Assembly (NCBI GenBank): GCA_916048095.2 | Contig: OU696595.1 | Span: forward strand, 6,265,165 to 6,329,164 | Source of the DNA: Sacculina carcini | Taxonomy: Eukaryota > Arthropoda > Thecostraca > Sacculinidae | Direction: 5' to 3' | Length of the DNA: 64,000 nucleotides | In this document: positions 28,901 to 43,640 of the stretch, piece by piece | Numbering within the stretch: position 1 is the first letter of the stretch | Layout of the letters: every line of letters begins with the position of its first letter | Position numbers and translations under genes: made by a program | The notes under the pieces: generated by a model | Seen by the model: only the letters and a program-made list of their open reading frames with translations | Told to the model about the DNA's origin: nothing | Database searches by the model: none

Positions 28901-31319
28901 ACACTTAGGGCACACTTAGGGCACACTTAGGGCACACTTAGGTAACACTTGGGTTACACTTAGGTAACACTTAGGGTACACTTAGGTAACACTTAGGTAA
29001 CACTTAGGTAACACTTAGGACACACTTAGGTAACACTTGGGTAACACTTAGGTAACACTTAGGGCACACTTAGGGCACACTTAGGTAACACTTAGGTATC
29101 ACTTAGGGCACACTTAGGTAACACTTAGGGCACACTTAGGTAACACTTAGGTAACACTTAGGTAACACTTAGGTAACACTTAGGGTACACTTAGTTAACA
29201 CTTAGGGCACACTTAGGTAACACTTAGGTAACACTTAGGACACACTTAGGTAACACTTAGGTAACACTTAGGGCACACTTAGGTAACACTTATGTAACAC
29301 TTAGGTAACACTTAGGTAACACTTAGGTAACACTTAGGGTACACTTAGGTAACACTTAGGGTACGCTTAGGTAACACTTAGGTAACACTTAGTTAACACT
29401 TAGGGCACACTTAGGTAACACTTAGGTAACACTTAGGGCACACATAGGTAACACTTAGGGCACACTTAGGTAACACTTATGTAACACTTAGGTAACATTT
29501 ATGTAACACTTAGGTAACACTTAGGTAACACTTAGGTAACACTTAGGTAACACTTAGGGCACACTTAGGTAACACTTAGGGTACACTTAGGTAACACTTA
29601 GGGTACACTTAGATAACACTTAGGTAACACTTAGGGCACGCTTAGGTAACACTTAGGGCACACTTAGGTAACACTTAGGGCACACTTAGGTAACACTTAG
29701 AGCACACTTAGGTAACACTTAGGTAACACTTAGGTAACACTTAGGTAACACTTAGGGTACACTTAGTTAACACTTAGGGCACACTTATGTAACACTTAGG
29801 TAACACTTAGGGCACACTTAGGTAACACTTAGGGCACACTTAGGTAAAACTTAGGGAATACTTAGGTAACACTTAGGGCACACTTAGGGCATACTTAGGT
29901 AACACTTAGGTAACACTTAGGGCACACTTAGGTAACACTTAGGGCACACTTAGGTAACACTTAGGTAACACTTAGGGCACACTTAGGTAACACTTAGGGC
30001 ACACTTAGGTAACACTTAGGTAACACTTAGGTAACACTTAGGGCACACTTAGGTAACACTTAGGTAACACTTAGGTAACACTTAGGTAACACTTAGGGCA
30101 CACTTAGGTAACACTTAGGGCACACTTAGGTAACACTTAGGGCACACTTAGGTAACACTTAGGTAACACTTAGGTAACACTTAGGGCACACTTAGGTAAC
30201 ACTTATGTAACACTTAGGTAACACTTAGGTAACATTTATGTAACACTTAGGTAACACTTAGGGCACACTTAGGTAACACTTAGGTAACACTTAGGTAACA
30301 CTTAGGGCACACTTAGGTAACACTTAGGGCACACTTAGGTAACACTTATGTAACACTTAGGTAACATTTATGTAACACTTAGGTAACACTTAGGTAACAC
30401 TTAGGTAACACTTAAGTAACACTTAGGGCACACTTAGGTAACACTTAGGGCACACTTAGGGCACACTTAGGTAACACTTAGGGCACACTTAGGTAACACT
30501 TAGGTAACACTTAGGTAACACTTAGGGTACACTTAGGTAACACTTAGGGTACGCTTAGGTAACACTTAGGTAACACTTAGGTAACACTTAGGACACACTT
30601 AGGTAACACTTAGGTAACACTTAGGTAACACTTAGGTAACACTTAGGTAACACTTAGGGCACACTTAGGGCACACTTAGGTAACACTTAGGTAACACTTA
30701 GGGCACACTTAGGGTATACTTAGGTAACACTTAGGTAACACTTAGGGCACACTTAGGTAACACTTAGGGCACACTTAGGTAACACTTAGGTAACACTTAG
30801 GGCACACTTAGGTAACACTTAGGGCACACTTAGGTAACACTTAGGTAACACTTAGGGCACACTTAGGCAACACTTAGGTAACACTTAGGTAACACTTAGG
30901 GCACACTTAGGTAACACTTAGGGCACACTTAGGTAACACTTAGGGCACACTTAGGGTACACTTAGGTAACACTTGAGGCACACTTAGTTAACACTTAGGG
31001 CACACTTAGGGCACACTTAGGGCATACTTAGGTAACACTTAGGTAACACTTAGGTAACACTTAGGTAACACTTAGGTAACACTTAGGTAACACTTAGGTA
31101 ACACTTAGGGCACACTTAGGCAACACTTAGGTAACACTTAGGTAACACTTAGGGCACACTTAGGTAACACTTAGGGCACACTTAGGGTACACTTAGGTAA
31201 CACTTGAGGCACACTTAGTTAACACTTAGGGCACACTTAGGGCACACTTAGGGCATACTTAGGTAACACTTAGGTAACACTTAGGTAACACTTAGGTAAC
31301 ACTTAGGTAACACTTAGGG

Positions 31320-31935
31320 TACACTTAGTTAACACTTAGGGCACACTTAGGTAACACTCAGGTAACACTTAGGGCACACTTAGGGCACACTTAGGGTACA
31401 CTTAGGTAACACTTAGGTAACACTTAGGTAACACTTAGGACACACTTAGGTAACACTTAGGTAACACTTAGGTAACACTTAGGGCACACTTAGGGCACAC
31501 TTAGGTAACACTTAGGTATCACTTAGGGCACACTTAGGTAACACTTAGGGCACACTTAGGTAACACTTAGGTAACACTTAGGTAACACTTAGGGCACACT
31601 TAGGTAACACTTAGGTAACACTTAGGGTACACTTAGTTAACACTTAGGGCACACTTAGGTAACACTCAGGTAACACTTAGGGCACACTTAGGGCACACTT
31701 AGGGCACACTTAGGTAACACTTGGGTTACACTTAGGTAACACTTAGGGTACACTTAGGTAACACTTAGGTAACACTTAGGTAACACTTAGGACACACTTA
31801 GGTAACACTTAGGTAACACTTAGGTAACACTTAGGGCACACTTAGGGCACACTTAGGTAACACTTAGGTATCACTTAGGGCACACTTAGGTAACACTTAG
31901 GGCACACTTAGGTAACACTTAGGTAACACTTAGGT
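31320..31935 (+). repeat. Local 308-bp (28-unit) duplication
   Basis: The string beginning C-D-B-A-N starts at 31,320 and again at 31,628, 308 bp apart; both copies run through the L and M units. The matching region of the upstream superunit (about 20.12-20.40 kb) has the string once. The duplicated segment is exactly 28 units, so the 11-bp register is unaffected. The two copies differ in that the second contains an A plus the TTGGGTTAC unit after N-A-B-B-B while the first goes directly to C, so the exchange was not between perfectly aligned strings. Confidence 0.7.
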
Positions 31936-34254
31936 AACACTTAGGTAACACTTAGGGTACACTTAGTTAACACTTAGGGCACACTTAGGTAACACTTAGG
32001 TAACACTTAGGGCACACTTAGGTAACACTTAGGGCACACTTAGGTAACACTTATGTAACACTTAGGTAACACTTAGGTAACACTTAGGTAACACTTAGGG
32101 TACACTTAGGTAACACTTAGGGTACGCTTAGGTAACACTTAGGTAACACTTAGTTAACACTTAGGGCACACTTAGGTAACACTTAGGTAACACTTAGGGC
32201 ACACTTAGGTAACACTTAGGGCACACTTAGGTAACACTTATGTAACACTTAGGTAACATTTATGTAACACTTAGGTAACACTTAGGTAACACTTAGGTAA
32301 CACTTAGGTAACACTTAGGTAACACTTAGGGCACACTTAGGTAACACTTAGGGCACACTTAGGGCACACTTAGGTAACACTTAGGGCACACTTAGGTAAC
32401 ACTTAGGTAACACTTAGGGCACACTTAGGCAACACTTAGGTAACACTTAGGGCACACTTAGGTAACACTTAGGGCACACTTAGGGCACACTTAGGGCACA
32501 CTTAGGGCACACTTAGGTAACACTTAGGGCACACTTAGGTAACACTTAGGGCACACTTAGGTAACACTTAGGGCACACTTAGGTAACACTTAGGGCACAC
32601 TTAGGTAACACTTAGGTAACACTTGAGGCACACTTAGTTAACACTTAGGTAACACTTAGGTAACACTTAGGGCACACTTAGGCAACACTTAGGGCACACT
32701 TAGGTAACACTTAGGTAACACTTAGGGCACACTTAGGTAACACTTAGGTAACACTTAGGTAACACTTAGGGCACACTTAGGTAACACTTAGGGCACACTT
32801 AGGGCACACTTAGGGCACACTTAGGTAACACTTAGGGCACACTTGGGTAACACTTAGGGCACACTTAGGTAACACTTAGGGCACACTTAGGTAACACTTA
32901 GGGCACACTTAGGTAACACTTAGGTAACACTTGAGGCACACTTAGTTAACACTTAGGTAACACTTAGGTAACACTTAGGTAACACTTAGGTAACACTTAG
33001 GTAACACTTAGGGCACACTTAGGTAACACTTAGGTAACACTTAGGTAACACTTAGGGCACACTTAGGTAACACTTAGGTAACACTTAGGCCACACTTAGG
33101 TAACACTTAGGTAACACTTAGGTAACACTTAGGTAACACTTAGGTAACACTTAGGTAACACTTAGGGCACACTTAGGTAACACTTAGGTAACACTTAGGT
33201 AACACTTAGGTAACACTTAGGGCACACTTAGGCAACACTTAGGTAACACTTAGGTAACACTTAGGGCACACTTAGGTAACACTTAGGGCACACTTAGGGC
33301 ACACTTAGGTAACACTTAGGGCACACTTAGGTAACACTTAGGTAACACTTAGGGCACACTTAGGCAACACTTAGGTAACACTTAGGGCACACTTAGGTAA
33401 CACTTAGGGCACACTTAGGGCACACTTAGGGCACACTTAGGGCACACTTAGGTAACACTTAGGGCACACTTAGGTAACACTTAGGGCACACTTAGGTAAC
33501 ACTTAGGGCACACTTAGGTAACACTTAGGGCACACTTAGGTAACACTTAGGTAACACTTGAGGCACACTTAGTTAACACTTAGGTAACACTTAGGTAACA
33601 CTTAGGGCACACTTAGGTAACACTTAGGGCACACTTAGGTAACACTTAGGGCACACTTAGGTAACACTTAGGGCACACTTAGGGTACACTTAGGTAACAC
33701 TTGAGGCACACTTAGTTAACACTTAGGGCACACTTAGGGCACACTTAGGGCATACTTAGGTAACACTTAGGTAACACTTAGGTAACACTTAGGTTACACT
33801 TAGGTAACACTTAGGGTACACTTAGGTAACACTTAGGTAACACTTAGGTAACACTTAGGTAACACTTAGGTAACACTTAGGTAACACTTAGGGCACACTT
33901 AGGCAACACTTAGGTAACACTTAGGTAACACTTAGGGCACACTTAGGTAACACTTAGGGCACACTTAGGGCACACTTAGGTAACACTTAGGGCACACTTA
34001 GGTAACACTTAGGTAACACTTAGGGCACACTTAGGCAACACTTAGGTAACACTTAGGGCACACTTAGGTAACACTTAGGGCACACTTAGGGCACACTTAG
34101 GGCACACTTAGGGCACACTTAGGTAACACTTAGGGCACACTTAGGTAACACTTAGGGCACACTTAGGTAACACTTAGGGCACACTTAGGTAACACTTAGG
34201 GCACACTTAGGTAACACTTAGGTAACACTTGAGGCACACTTAGTTAACACTTAG

Positions 34255-35409
34255 GTAACACTTAGGTAACACTTAGGGCACACTTAGGCAACACTTAGGT
34301 AACACTTAGGGCACACTTAGGTAACACTTAGGGCACACTTAGGGCACACTTAGGGCACACTTAGGGCACACTTAGGTAACACTTAGGGCACACTTAGGTA
34401 ACACTTAGGGCACACTTAGGTAACACTTAGGGCACACTTAGGTAACACTTAGGGCACACTTAGGTAACACTTAGGTAACACTTGAGGCACACTTAGTTAA
34501 CACTTAGGTAACACTTAGGTAACACTTAGGGCACACTTAGGCAACACTTAGGGCACACTTAGGTAACACTTAGGGCACACTTAGGTAACACTTAGGGCAC
34601 ACTTAGGGTACACTTAGGTAACACTTGAGGCACACTTAGTTAACACTTAGGGCACACTTAGGGCACACTTAGGGCATACTTAGGTAACACTTAGGTAACA
34701 CTTAGGTAACACTTAGGTTACACTTAGGTAACACTTAGGGTACACTTAGGTAACACTTAGGTAACACTTAGGTAACACTTAGGTAACACTTAGGTAACAC
34801 TTAGGGCACACTTAGGCAACACTTAGGTAACACTTAGGTAACACTTAGGGCACACTTAGGTAACACTTAGGGCACACTTAGGGCACACTTAGGTAACACT
34901 TAGGGCACACTTAGGTAACACTTAGGTAACACTTAGGGCACACTTAGGCAACACTTAGGTAACACTTAGGGCACACTTAGGTAACACTTAGGGCACACTT
35001 AGGGCACACTTAGGGCACACTTAGGGCACACTTAGGTAACACTTAGGGCACACTTAGGTAACACTTAGGGCACACTTAGGTAACACTTAGGGCACACTTA
35101 GGTAACACTTAGGGCACACTTAGGTAACACTTAGGTAACACTTGAGGCACACTTAGTTAACACTTAGGTAACACTTAGGTAACACTTAGGGCACACTTAG
35201 GCAACACTTAGGGCACACTTAGGTAACACTTAGGGCACACTTAGGTAACACTTAGGGCACACTTAGGGTACACTTAGGTAACACTTGAGGCACACTTAGT
35301 TAACACTTAGGGCACACTTAGGGCACACTTAGGGCATACTTAGGTAACACTTAGGTAACACTTAGGTAACACTTAGGTAACACTTAGGTAACACTTAGGG
35401 TACACTTAG
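34255..35409 (+). repeat. 660-bp (60-unit) spaced repeat
   Basis: Bases from about 34,255 to 34,749 recur 660 bp later (34,915-35,409). The two copies read identically except for one unit: R (GGTTACACTTA) near 34,716 against A near 35,376. Both carry B-F-A-B-A-BBBB ... A-A-J-D-A-A-B-F-B ... B-C-A-J-D-B-B-K. The same 60-unit spacing of K units occurs in the upstream superunit (23,177 and 23,837), so the repeat is older than the 11.5-kb duplication. After the match the copies diverge: C-A in the first, C-D in the second. Confidence 0.8.
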
Positions 35410-37399
35410 TTAACACTTAGGGCACACTTAGGTAACACTCAGGTAACACTTAGGGCACACTTAGGGCACACTTAGGGCACACTTAGGTAACACTTGGGTT
35501 ACACTTAGGTAACACTTAGGGTACACTTAGGTAACACTTAGGTAACACTTAGGTAACACTTAGGACACACTTAGGTAACACTTAGGTAACACTTAGGTAA
35601 CACTTAGGGCACACTTAGGGCACACTTAGGTAACACTTAGGTATCACTTAGGGCACACTTAGGTAACACTTAGGGCACACTTAGGTAACACTTAGGTAAC
35701 ACTTAGGTAACACTTAGGTAACACTTAGGGTACACTTAGTTAACACTTAGGGCACACTTAGGTAACACTTAGGTAACACTTAGGGCACACTTAGGTAACA
35801 CTTAGGGCACACTTAGGTAACACTTATGTAACACTTAGGTAACACTTAGGTAACACTTAGGTAACACTTAGGGTACACTTAGGTAACACTTAGGGTACGC
35901 TTAGGTAACACTTAGGTAACACTTAGTTAACACTTAGGGCACACTTAGGTAACACTTAGGTAACACTTAGGGCACACTTAGGTAACACTTAGGGCACACT
36001 TAGGTAACACTTATGTAACACTTAGGTAACATTTATGTAACACTTAGGTAACACTTAGGTAACACTTAGGTAACACTTAGGTAACACTTAGGTAACACTT
36101 AGGGCACACTTAGGTAACACTTAGGGCACACTTAGGGCACACTTAGGTAACACTTAGGGCACACTTAGGTAACACTTAGGGCACACTTAGGGCACACTTA
36201 GGTAACACTTAGGTAACACTTAGGGCACACTTAGGTAACACTTAGGGCACACTTAGGGCACACTTAGGGCACACTTAGGGCACACTTAGGTAACACTTAG
36301 GTAACACTTAGGGCACACTTAGGCAACACTTAGGTAACACTTAGGGCACACTTAGGTAACACTTAGGGCACACTTAGGGCACACTTAGGGCACACTTAGG
36401 GCACACTTAGGTAACACTTAGGGCACACTTAGGTAACACTTAGGGCACACTTAGGTAACACTTAGGGCACACTTAGGTAACACTTAGGGCACACTTAGGT
36501 AACACTTAGGTAACACTTGAGGCACACTTAGTTAACACTTAGGTAACACTTAGGTAACACTTAGGGCACACTTAGGTAACACTTAGGGCACACTTAGGTA
36601 ACACTTAGGGCACACTTAGGTAACACTTAGGGCACACTTAGGGTACACTTAGATAACACTTGAGGCACACTTAGTTAACACTTAGGGCACACTTAGGGCA
36701 CACTTAGGGCATACTTAGGTAACACTTAGGTAACACTTAGGTAACACTTAGGTTACACTTAGGTAACACTTAGGGTACACTTAGGTAACACTTAGGTAAC
36801 ACTTAGGTAACACTTAGGTAACACTTAGGTAACACTTAGGGCACACTTAGGCAACACTTAGGTAACACTTAGGTAACACTTAGGGCACACTTAGGTAACA
36901 CTTAGGGCACACTTAGGGCACACTTAGGTAACACTTAGGGCACACTTAGGTAACACTTAGGTAACACTTAGGGCACACTTAGGCAACACTTAGGTAACAC
37001 TTAGGGCACACTTAGGTAACACTTAGGGCACACTTAGGGCACACTTAGGGCACACTTAGGGCACACTTAGGTAACACTTAGGGCACACTTAGGTAACACT
37101 TAGGGCACACTTAGGTAACACTTAGGGCACACTTAGGTAACACTTAGGGCACACTTAGGTAACACTTAGGTAACACTTGAGGCACACTTAGTTAACACTT
37201 AGGTAACACTTAGGTAACACTTAGGGCACACTTAGGCAACACTTAGGTAACACTTAGGGCACACTTAGGTAACACTTAGGGCACACTTAGGGCACACTTA
37301 GGGCACACTTAGGGCACACTTAGGTAACACTTAGGGCACACTTAGGTAACACTTAGGGCACACTTAGGTAACACTTAGGGCACACTTAGGTAACACTTA

Positions 37400-40300
37400 G
37401 GGCACACTTAGGTAACACTTAGGTAACACTTGAGGCACACTTAGTTAACACTTAGGTAACACTTAGGTAACACTTAGGGCACACTTAGGCAACACTTAGG
37501 GCACACTTAGGTAACACTTAGGGCACACTTAGGTAACACTTAGGGCACACTTAGGGTACACTTAGGTAACACTTGAGGCACACTTAGTTAACACTTAGGG
37601 CACACTTAGGGCACACTTAGGGCATACTTAGGTAACACTTAGGTAACACTTAGGTAACACTTAGGTTACACTTAGGTAACACTTAGGGTACACTTAGGTA
37701 ACACTTAGGTAACACTTAGGTAACACTTAGGTAACACTTAGGTAACACTTAGGGCACACTTAGGCAACACTTAGGTAACACTTAGGTAACACTTAGGGCA
37801 CACTTAGGTAACACTTAGGGCACACTTAGGGCACACTTAGGTAACACTTAGGGCACACTTAGGTAACACTTAGGTAACACTTAGGGCACACTTAGGCAAC
37901 ACTTAGGTAACACTTAGGGCACACTTAGGTAACACTTAGGGCACACTTAGGGCACACTTAGGGCACACTTAGGGCACACTTAGGTAACACTTAGGGCACA
38001 CTTAGGTAACACTTAGGGCACACTTAGGTAACACTTAGGGCACACTTAGGTAACACTTAGGGCACACTTAGGTAACACTTAGGTAACACTTGAGGCACAC
38101 TTAGTTAACACTTAGGTAACACTTAGGTAACACTTAGGGCACACTTAGGTAACACTTAGGGCACACTTAGGTAACACTTAGGGCACACTTAGGTAACACT
38201 TAGGGCACACTTAGGGTACACTTAGGTAACACTTGAGGCACACTTAGTTAACACTTAGGGCACACTTAGGTAACACTTAGGTAACACTTAGGGCACACTT
38301 AGGTAACACTTAGGGCACACTTAGGTAACACTTATGTAACACTTAGGTAACACTTAGGTAACACTTAGGTAACACTTAGGGCACACTTAGGTAACACTTA
38401 GGGTACGCTTAGGTAACACTTAGGTAACACTTAGTTAACACTTAGGGCACACTTAGGTAACACTTAGGTAACACTTAGGGCACACTTAGGTAACACTTAG
38501 GGCACACTTAGGTAACACTTATGTAACACTTAGGTAACATTTATGTAACACTTAGGTAACACTTAGGTAACACTTAGGTAACACTTAGGTAACACTTAGG
38601 TAACACTTAGGGCACACTTAGGTAACACTTAGGGCACACTTAGGGCACACTTAGGTAACACTTAGGGCACACTTAGGTAACACTTAGGGCACACTTAGGG
38701 CACACTTAGGTAACACTTAGGTAACACTTAGGGCACACTTAGGTAACACTTAGGGCACACTTAGGGCACACTTAGGGCACACTTAGGGCACACTTAGGTA
38801 ACACTTAGGTAACACTTAGGGCACACTTAGGCAACACTTAGGTAACACTTAGGGCACACTTAGGTAACACTTAGGGCACACTTAGGGCACACTTAGGGCA
38901 CACTTAGGGCACACTTAGGTAACACTTAGGGCACACTTAGGTAACACTTAGGGCACACTTAGGTAACACTTAGGGCACACTTAGGTAACACTTAGGGCAC
39001 ACTTAGGTAACACTTAGGTAACACTTGAGGCACACTTAGTTAACACTTAGGTAACACTTAGGTAACACTTAGGGCACACTTAGGCAACACTTAGGGCACA
39101 CTTAGGTAACACTTAGGGCACACTTAGGTAACACTTAGGGCACACTTAGGGTACACTTAGGTAACACTTGAGGCACACTTAGTTAACACTTAGGGCACAC
39201 TTAGGGCACACTTAGGGCATACTTAGGTAACACTTAGGTAACACTTAGGTAACACTTAGGTTACACTTAGGTAACACTTAGGGTACACTTAGGTAACACT
39301 TAGGTAACACTTAGGTAACACTTAGGTAACACTTAGGTAACACTTAGGGCACACTTAGGCAACACTTAGGTAACACTTAGGTAACACTTAGGGCACACTT
39401 AGGTAACACTTAGGGCACACTTAGGGCACACTTAGGTAACACTTAGGGCACACTTAGGTAACACTTAGGTAACACTTAGGGCACACTTAGGCAACACTTA
39501 GGTAACACTTAGGGCACACTTAGTTAACACTTAGGGCACACTTAGGGCACACTTAGGGCACACTTAGGGCACACTTAGGTAACACTTAGGGCACACTTAG
39601 GTAACACTTAGGGCACACTTAGGTAACACTTAGGGCACACTTAGGTAACACTTAGGGCACACTTAGGTAACACTTAGGTAACACTTGAGGCACACTTAGT
39701 TAACACTTAGGTAACACTTAGGTAACACTTAGGGCACACTTAGGCAACACTTAGGTAACACTTAGGGCACACTTAGGTAACACTTAGGGCACACTTAGGG
39801 CACACTTAGGGCACACTTAGGGCACACTTAGGTAACACTTAGGGCACACTTAGGTAACACTTAGGGCACACTTAGGTAACACTTAGGGCACACTTAGGTA
39901 ACACTTAGGGCACACTTAGGTAACACTTAGGTAACACTTGAGGCACACTTAGTTAACACTTAGGTAACACTTAGGTAACACTTAGGGCACACTTAGGCAA
40001 CACTTAGGGCACACTTAGGTAACACTTAGGGCACACTTAGGTAACACTTAGGGCACACTTAGGGTACACTTAGGTAACACTTGAGGCACACTTAGTTAAC
40101 ACTTAGGGCACACTTAGGGCACACTTAGGGCATACTTAGGTAACACTTAGGTAACACTTAGGTAACACTTAGGTTACACTTAGGTAACACTTAGGGTACA
40201 CTTAGGTAACACTTAGGTAACACTTAGGTAACACTTAGGTAACACTTAGGGCACACTTAGGCAACACTTAGGTAACACTTAGGTAACACTTAGGGCACAC

Positions 40301-40530
40301 TTAGGTAACACTTAGGGCACACTTAGGGCACACTTAGGTAACACTTAGGGCACACTTAGGTAACACTTAGGTAACACTTAGGGCACACTTAGGCAACACT
40401 TAGGTAACACTTAGGGCACACTTAGGTAACACTTAGGGCACACTTAGGGCACACTTAGGGCACACTTAGGGCACACTTAGGTAACACTTAGGGCACACTT
40501 AGGTAACACTTAGGGCACACTTAGGTAACA
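37400..40530 (+). repeat. 3,113-bp tandem superunit, copy 1
   Basis: About 3.1 kb (283 units) is repeated head-to-tail by 40.5-43.64 kb. Markers agree: J at 37,432/40,545, K at 37,620/40,733, G at 38,401/41,514, K at 39,215/42,328 and 40,128/43,241, and the rare B-D-BBBB string near 39.53/42.64 kb. One clear difference is a B unit just before the G string in this copy, where the second copy has C. The spacing rises to 3,157 bp (four more units) past 40.53 kb. A third copy lies at about 51.2-54 kb. Confidence 0.8.
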
Positions 40531-43500
40531 CTTAGGTAACACTTGAGGCACACTTAGTTAACACTTAGGTAACACTTAGGTAACACTTAGGGCACACTTA
40601 GGCAACACTTAGGGCACACTTAGGTAACACTTAGGGCACACTTAGGTAACACTTAGGGCACACTTAGGGTACACTTAGGTAACACTTGAGGCACACTTAG
40701 TTAACACTTAGGGCACACTTAGGGCACACTTAGGGCATACTTAGGTAACACTTAGGTAACACTTAGGTAACACTTAGGTTACACTTAGGTAACACTTAGG
40801 GTACACTTAGGTAACACTTAGGTAACACTTAGGTAACACTTAGGTAACACTTAGGTAACACTTAGGGCACACTTAGGCAACACTTAGGTAACACTTAGGT
40901 AACACTTAGGGCACACTTAGGTAACACTTAGGGCACACTTAGGGCACACTTAGGTAACACTTAGGGCACACTTAGGTAACACTTAGGTAACACTTAGGGC
41001 ACACTTAGGCAACACTTAGGTAACACTTAGGGCACACTTAGGTAACACTTAGGGCACACTTAGGGCACACTTAGGGCACACTTAGGGCACACTTAGGTAA
41101 CACTTAGGGCACACTTAGGTAACACTTAGGGCACACTTAGGTAACACTTAGGGCACACTTAGGTAACACTTAGGGCACACTTAGGTAACACTTAGGTAAC
41201 ACTTGAGGCACACTTAGTTAACACTTAGGTAACACTTAGGTAACACTTAGGGCACACTTAGGCAACACTTAGGGCACACTTAGGTAACACTTAGGGCACA
41301 CTTAGGTAACACTTAGGGCACACTTAGGGTACACTTAGGTAACACTTGAGGCACACTTAGTTAACACTTAGGGCACACTTAGGTAACACTTAGGTAACAC
41401 TTAGGGCACACTTAGGTAACACTTAGGGCACACTTAGGTAACACTTATGTAACACTTAGGTAACACTTAGGTAACACTTAGGTAACACTTAGGGTACACT
41501 TAGGTAACACTTAGGGTACGCTTAGGTAACACTTAGGTAACACTTAGTTAACACTTAGGGCACACTTAGGTAACACTTAGGTAACACTTAGGGCACACTT
41601 AGGTAACACTTAGGGCACACTTAGGTAACACTTATGTAACACTTAGGTAACATTTATGTAACACTTAGGTAACACTTAGGTAACACTTAGGTAACACTTA
41701 GGTAACACTTAGGTAACACTTAGGGCACACTTAGGTAACACTTAGGGCACACTTAGGGCACACTTAGGTAACACTTAGGGCACACTTAGGTAACACTTAG
41801 GGCACACTTAGGGCACACTTAGGTAACACTTAGGTAACACTTAGGGCACACTTAGGTAACACTTAGGGCACACTTAGGGCACACTTAGGGCACACTTAGG
41901 GCACACTTAGGTAACACTTAGGTAACACTTAGGGCACACTTAGGCAACACTTAGGTAACACTTAGGGCACACTTAGGTAACACTTAGGGCACACTTAGGG
42001 CACACTTAGGGCACACTTAGGGCACACTTAGGTAACACTTAGGGCACACTTAGGTAACACTTAGGGCACACTTAGGTAACACTTAGGGCACACTTAGGTA
42101 ACACTTAGGGCACACTTAGGTAACACTTAGGTAACACTTGAGGCACACTTAGTTAACACTTAGGTAACACTTAGGTAACACTTAGGACACACTTAGGCAA
42201 CACTTAGGGCACACTTAGGTAACACTTAGGGCACACTTAGGTAACACTTAGGGCACACTTAGGGTACACTTAGGTAACACTTGAGGCACACTTAGTTAAC
42301 ACTTAGGGCACACTTAGGGCACACTTAGGGCATACTTAGGTAACACTTAGGTAACACTTAGGTAACACTTAGGTTACACTTAGGTAACACTTAGGGTACA
42401 CTTAGGTAACACTTAGGTAACACTTAGGTAACACTTAGGTAACACTTAGGTAACACTTAGGGCACACTTAGGCAACACTTAGGTAACACTTAGGTAACAC
42501 TTAGGGCACACTTAGGTAACACTTAGGGCACACTTAGGGCACACTTAGGTAACACTTAGGGCACACTTAGGTAACACTTAGGTAACACTTAGGGCACACT
42601 TAGGCAACACTTAGGTAACACTTAGGGCACACTTAGTTAACACTTAGGGCACACTTAGGGCACACTTAGGGCACACTTAGGGCACACTTAGGTAACACTT
42701 AGGGCACACTTAGGTAACACTTAGGGCACACTTAGGTAACACTTAGGGCACACTTAGGTAACACTTAGGGCACACTTAGGTAACACTTAGGTAACACTTG
42801 AGGCACACTTAGTTAACACTTAGGTAACACTTAGGTAACACTTAGGGCACACTTAGGCAACACTTAGGTAACACTTAGGGCACACTTAGGTAACACTTAG
42901 GGCACACTTAGGGCACACTTAGGGCACACTTAGGGCACACTTAGGTAACACTTAGGGCACACTTAGGTAACACTTAGGGCACACTTAGGTAACACTTAGG
43001 GCACACTTAGGTAACACTTAGGGCACACTTAGGTAACACTTAGGTAACACTTGAGGCACACTTAGTTAACACTTAGGTAACACTTAGGTAACACTTAGGG
43101 CACACTTAGGTAACACTTAGGGCACACTTAGGTAACACTTAGGGCACACTTAGGTAACACTTAGGGCACACTTAGGGTACACTTAGGTAACACTTGAGGC
43201 ACACTTAGTTAACACTTAGGGCACACTTAGGGCACACTTAGGGCATACTTAGGTAACACTTAGGTAACACTTAGGTAACACTTAGGTTACACTTAGGTAA
43301 CACTTAGGGTACACTTAGGTAACACTTAGGTAACACTTAGGTAACACTTAGGTAACACTTAGGGCACACTTAGGCAACACTTAGGTAACACTTAGGTAAC
43401 ACTTAGGGCACACTTAGGTAACACTTAGGGCACACTTAGGGCACACTTAGGTAACACTTAGGGCACACTTAGGTAACACTTAGGTAACACTTAGGGCACA

Positions 43501-43640
43501 CTTAGGCAACACTTAGGTAACACTTAGGGCACACTTAGGTAACACTTAGGGCACACTTAGGGCACACTTAGGGCACACTTAGGGCACACTTAGGTAACAC
43601 TTAGGGCACACTTAGGTAACACTTAGGGCACACTTAGGTA
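40531..43640 (+). repeat. 3,113-bp tandem superunit, copy 2
   Basis: Second head-to-tail copy of the unit described at 37400-40530. The match length is about equal to the spacing, so this is a true tandem duplication rather than a dispersed one. It overlaps the start of the 1,870-bp tandem unit (from about 42.65 kb), which shows that successive duplications reused the same material with different end points. An L-like GGACACACTTA near 42,185 replaces the B unit found in the sister copies. Confidence 0.78.

Larger units (their letters stand above)
26840..37420 (+). repeat. Large superunit copy 2 (matches about 15650-25920)
   Basis: Second copy of the superunit described at 15650-25920. Its main private feature is a 308-bp gain that doubles the C-D-B-A-N ... 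L ... M string, with N units near 31.36 and 31.67 kb. One of these two strings lacks the TTGGGTTAC unit. Where copy 1 has CTTATAGCAC near 18,510 this copy has CTTAGAGCAC near 29,697, one base apart. Its first 2 kb also belongs to the 13,530-bp repeat, so overlapping rounds of exchange built this stretch. Confidence 0.78.
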
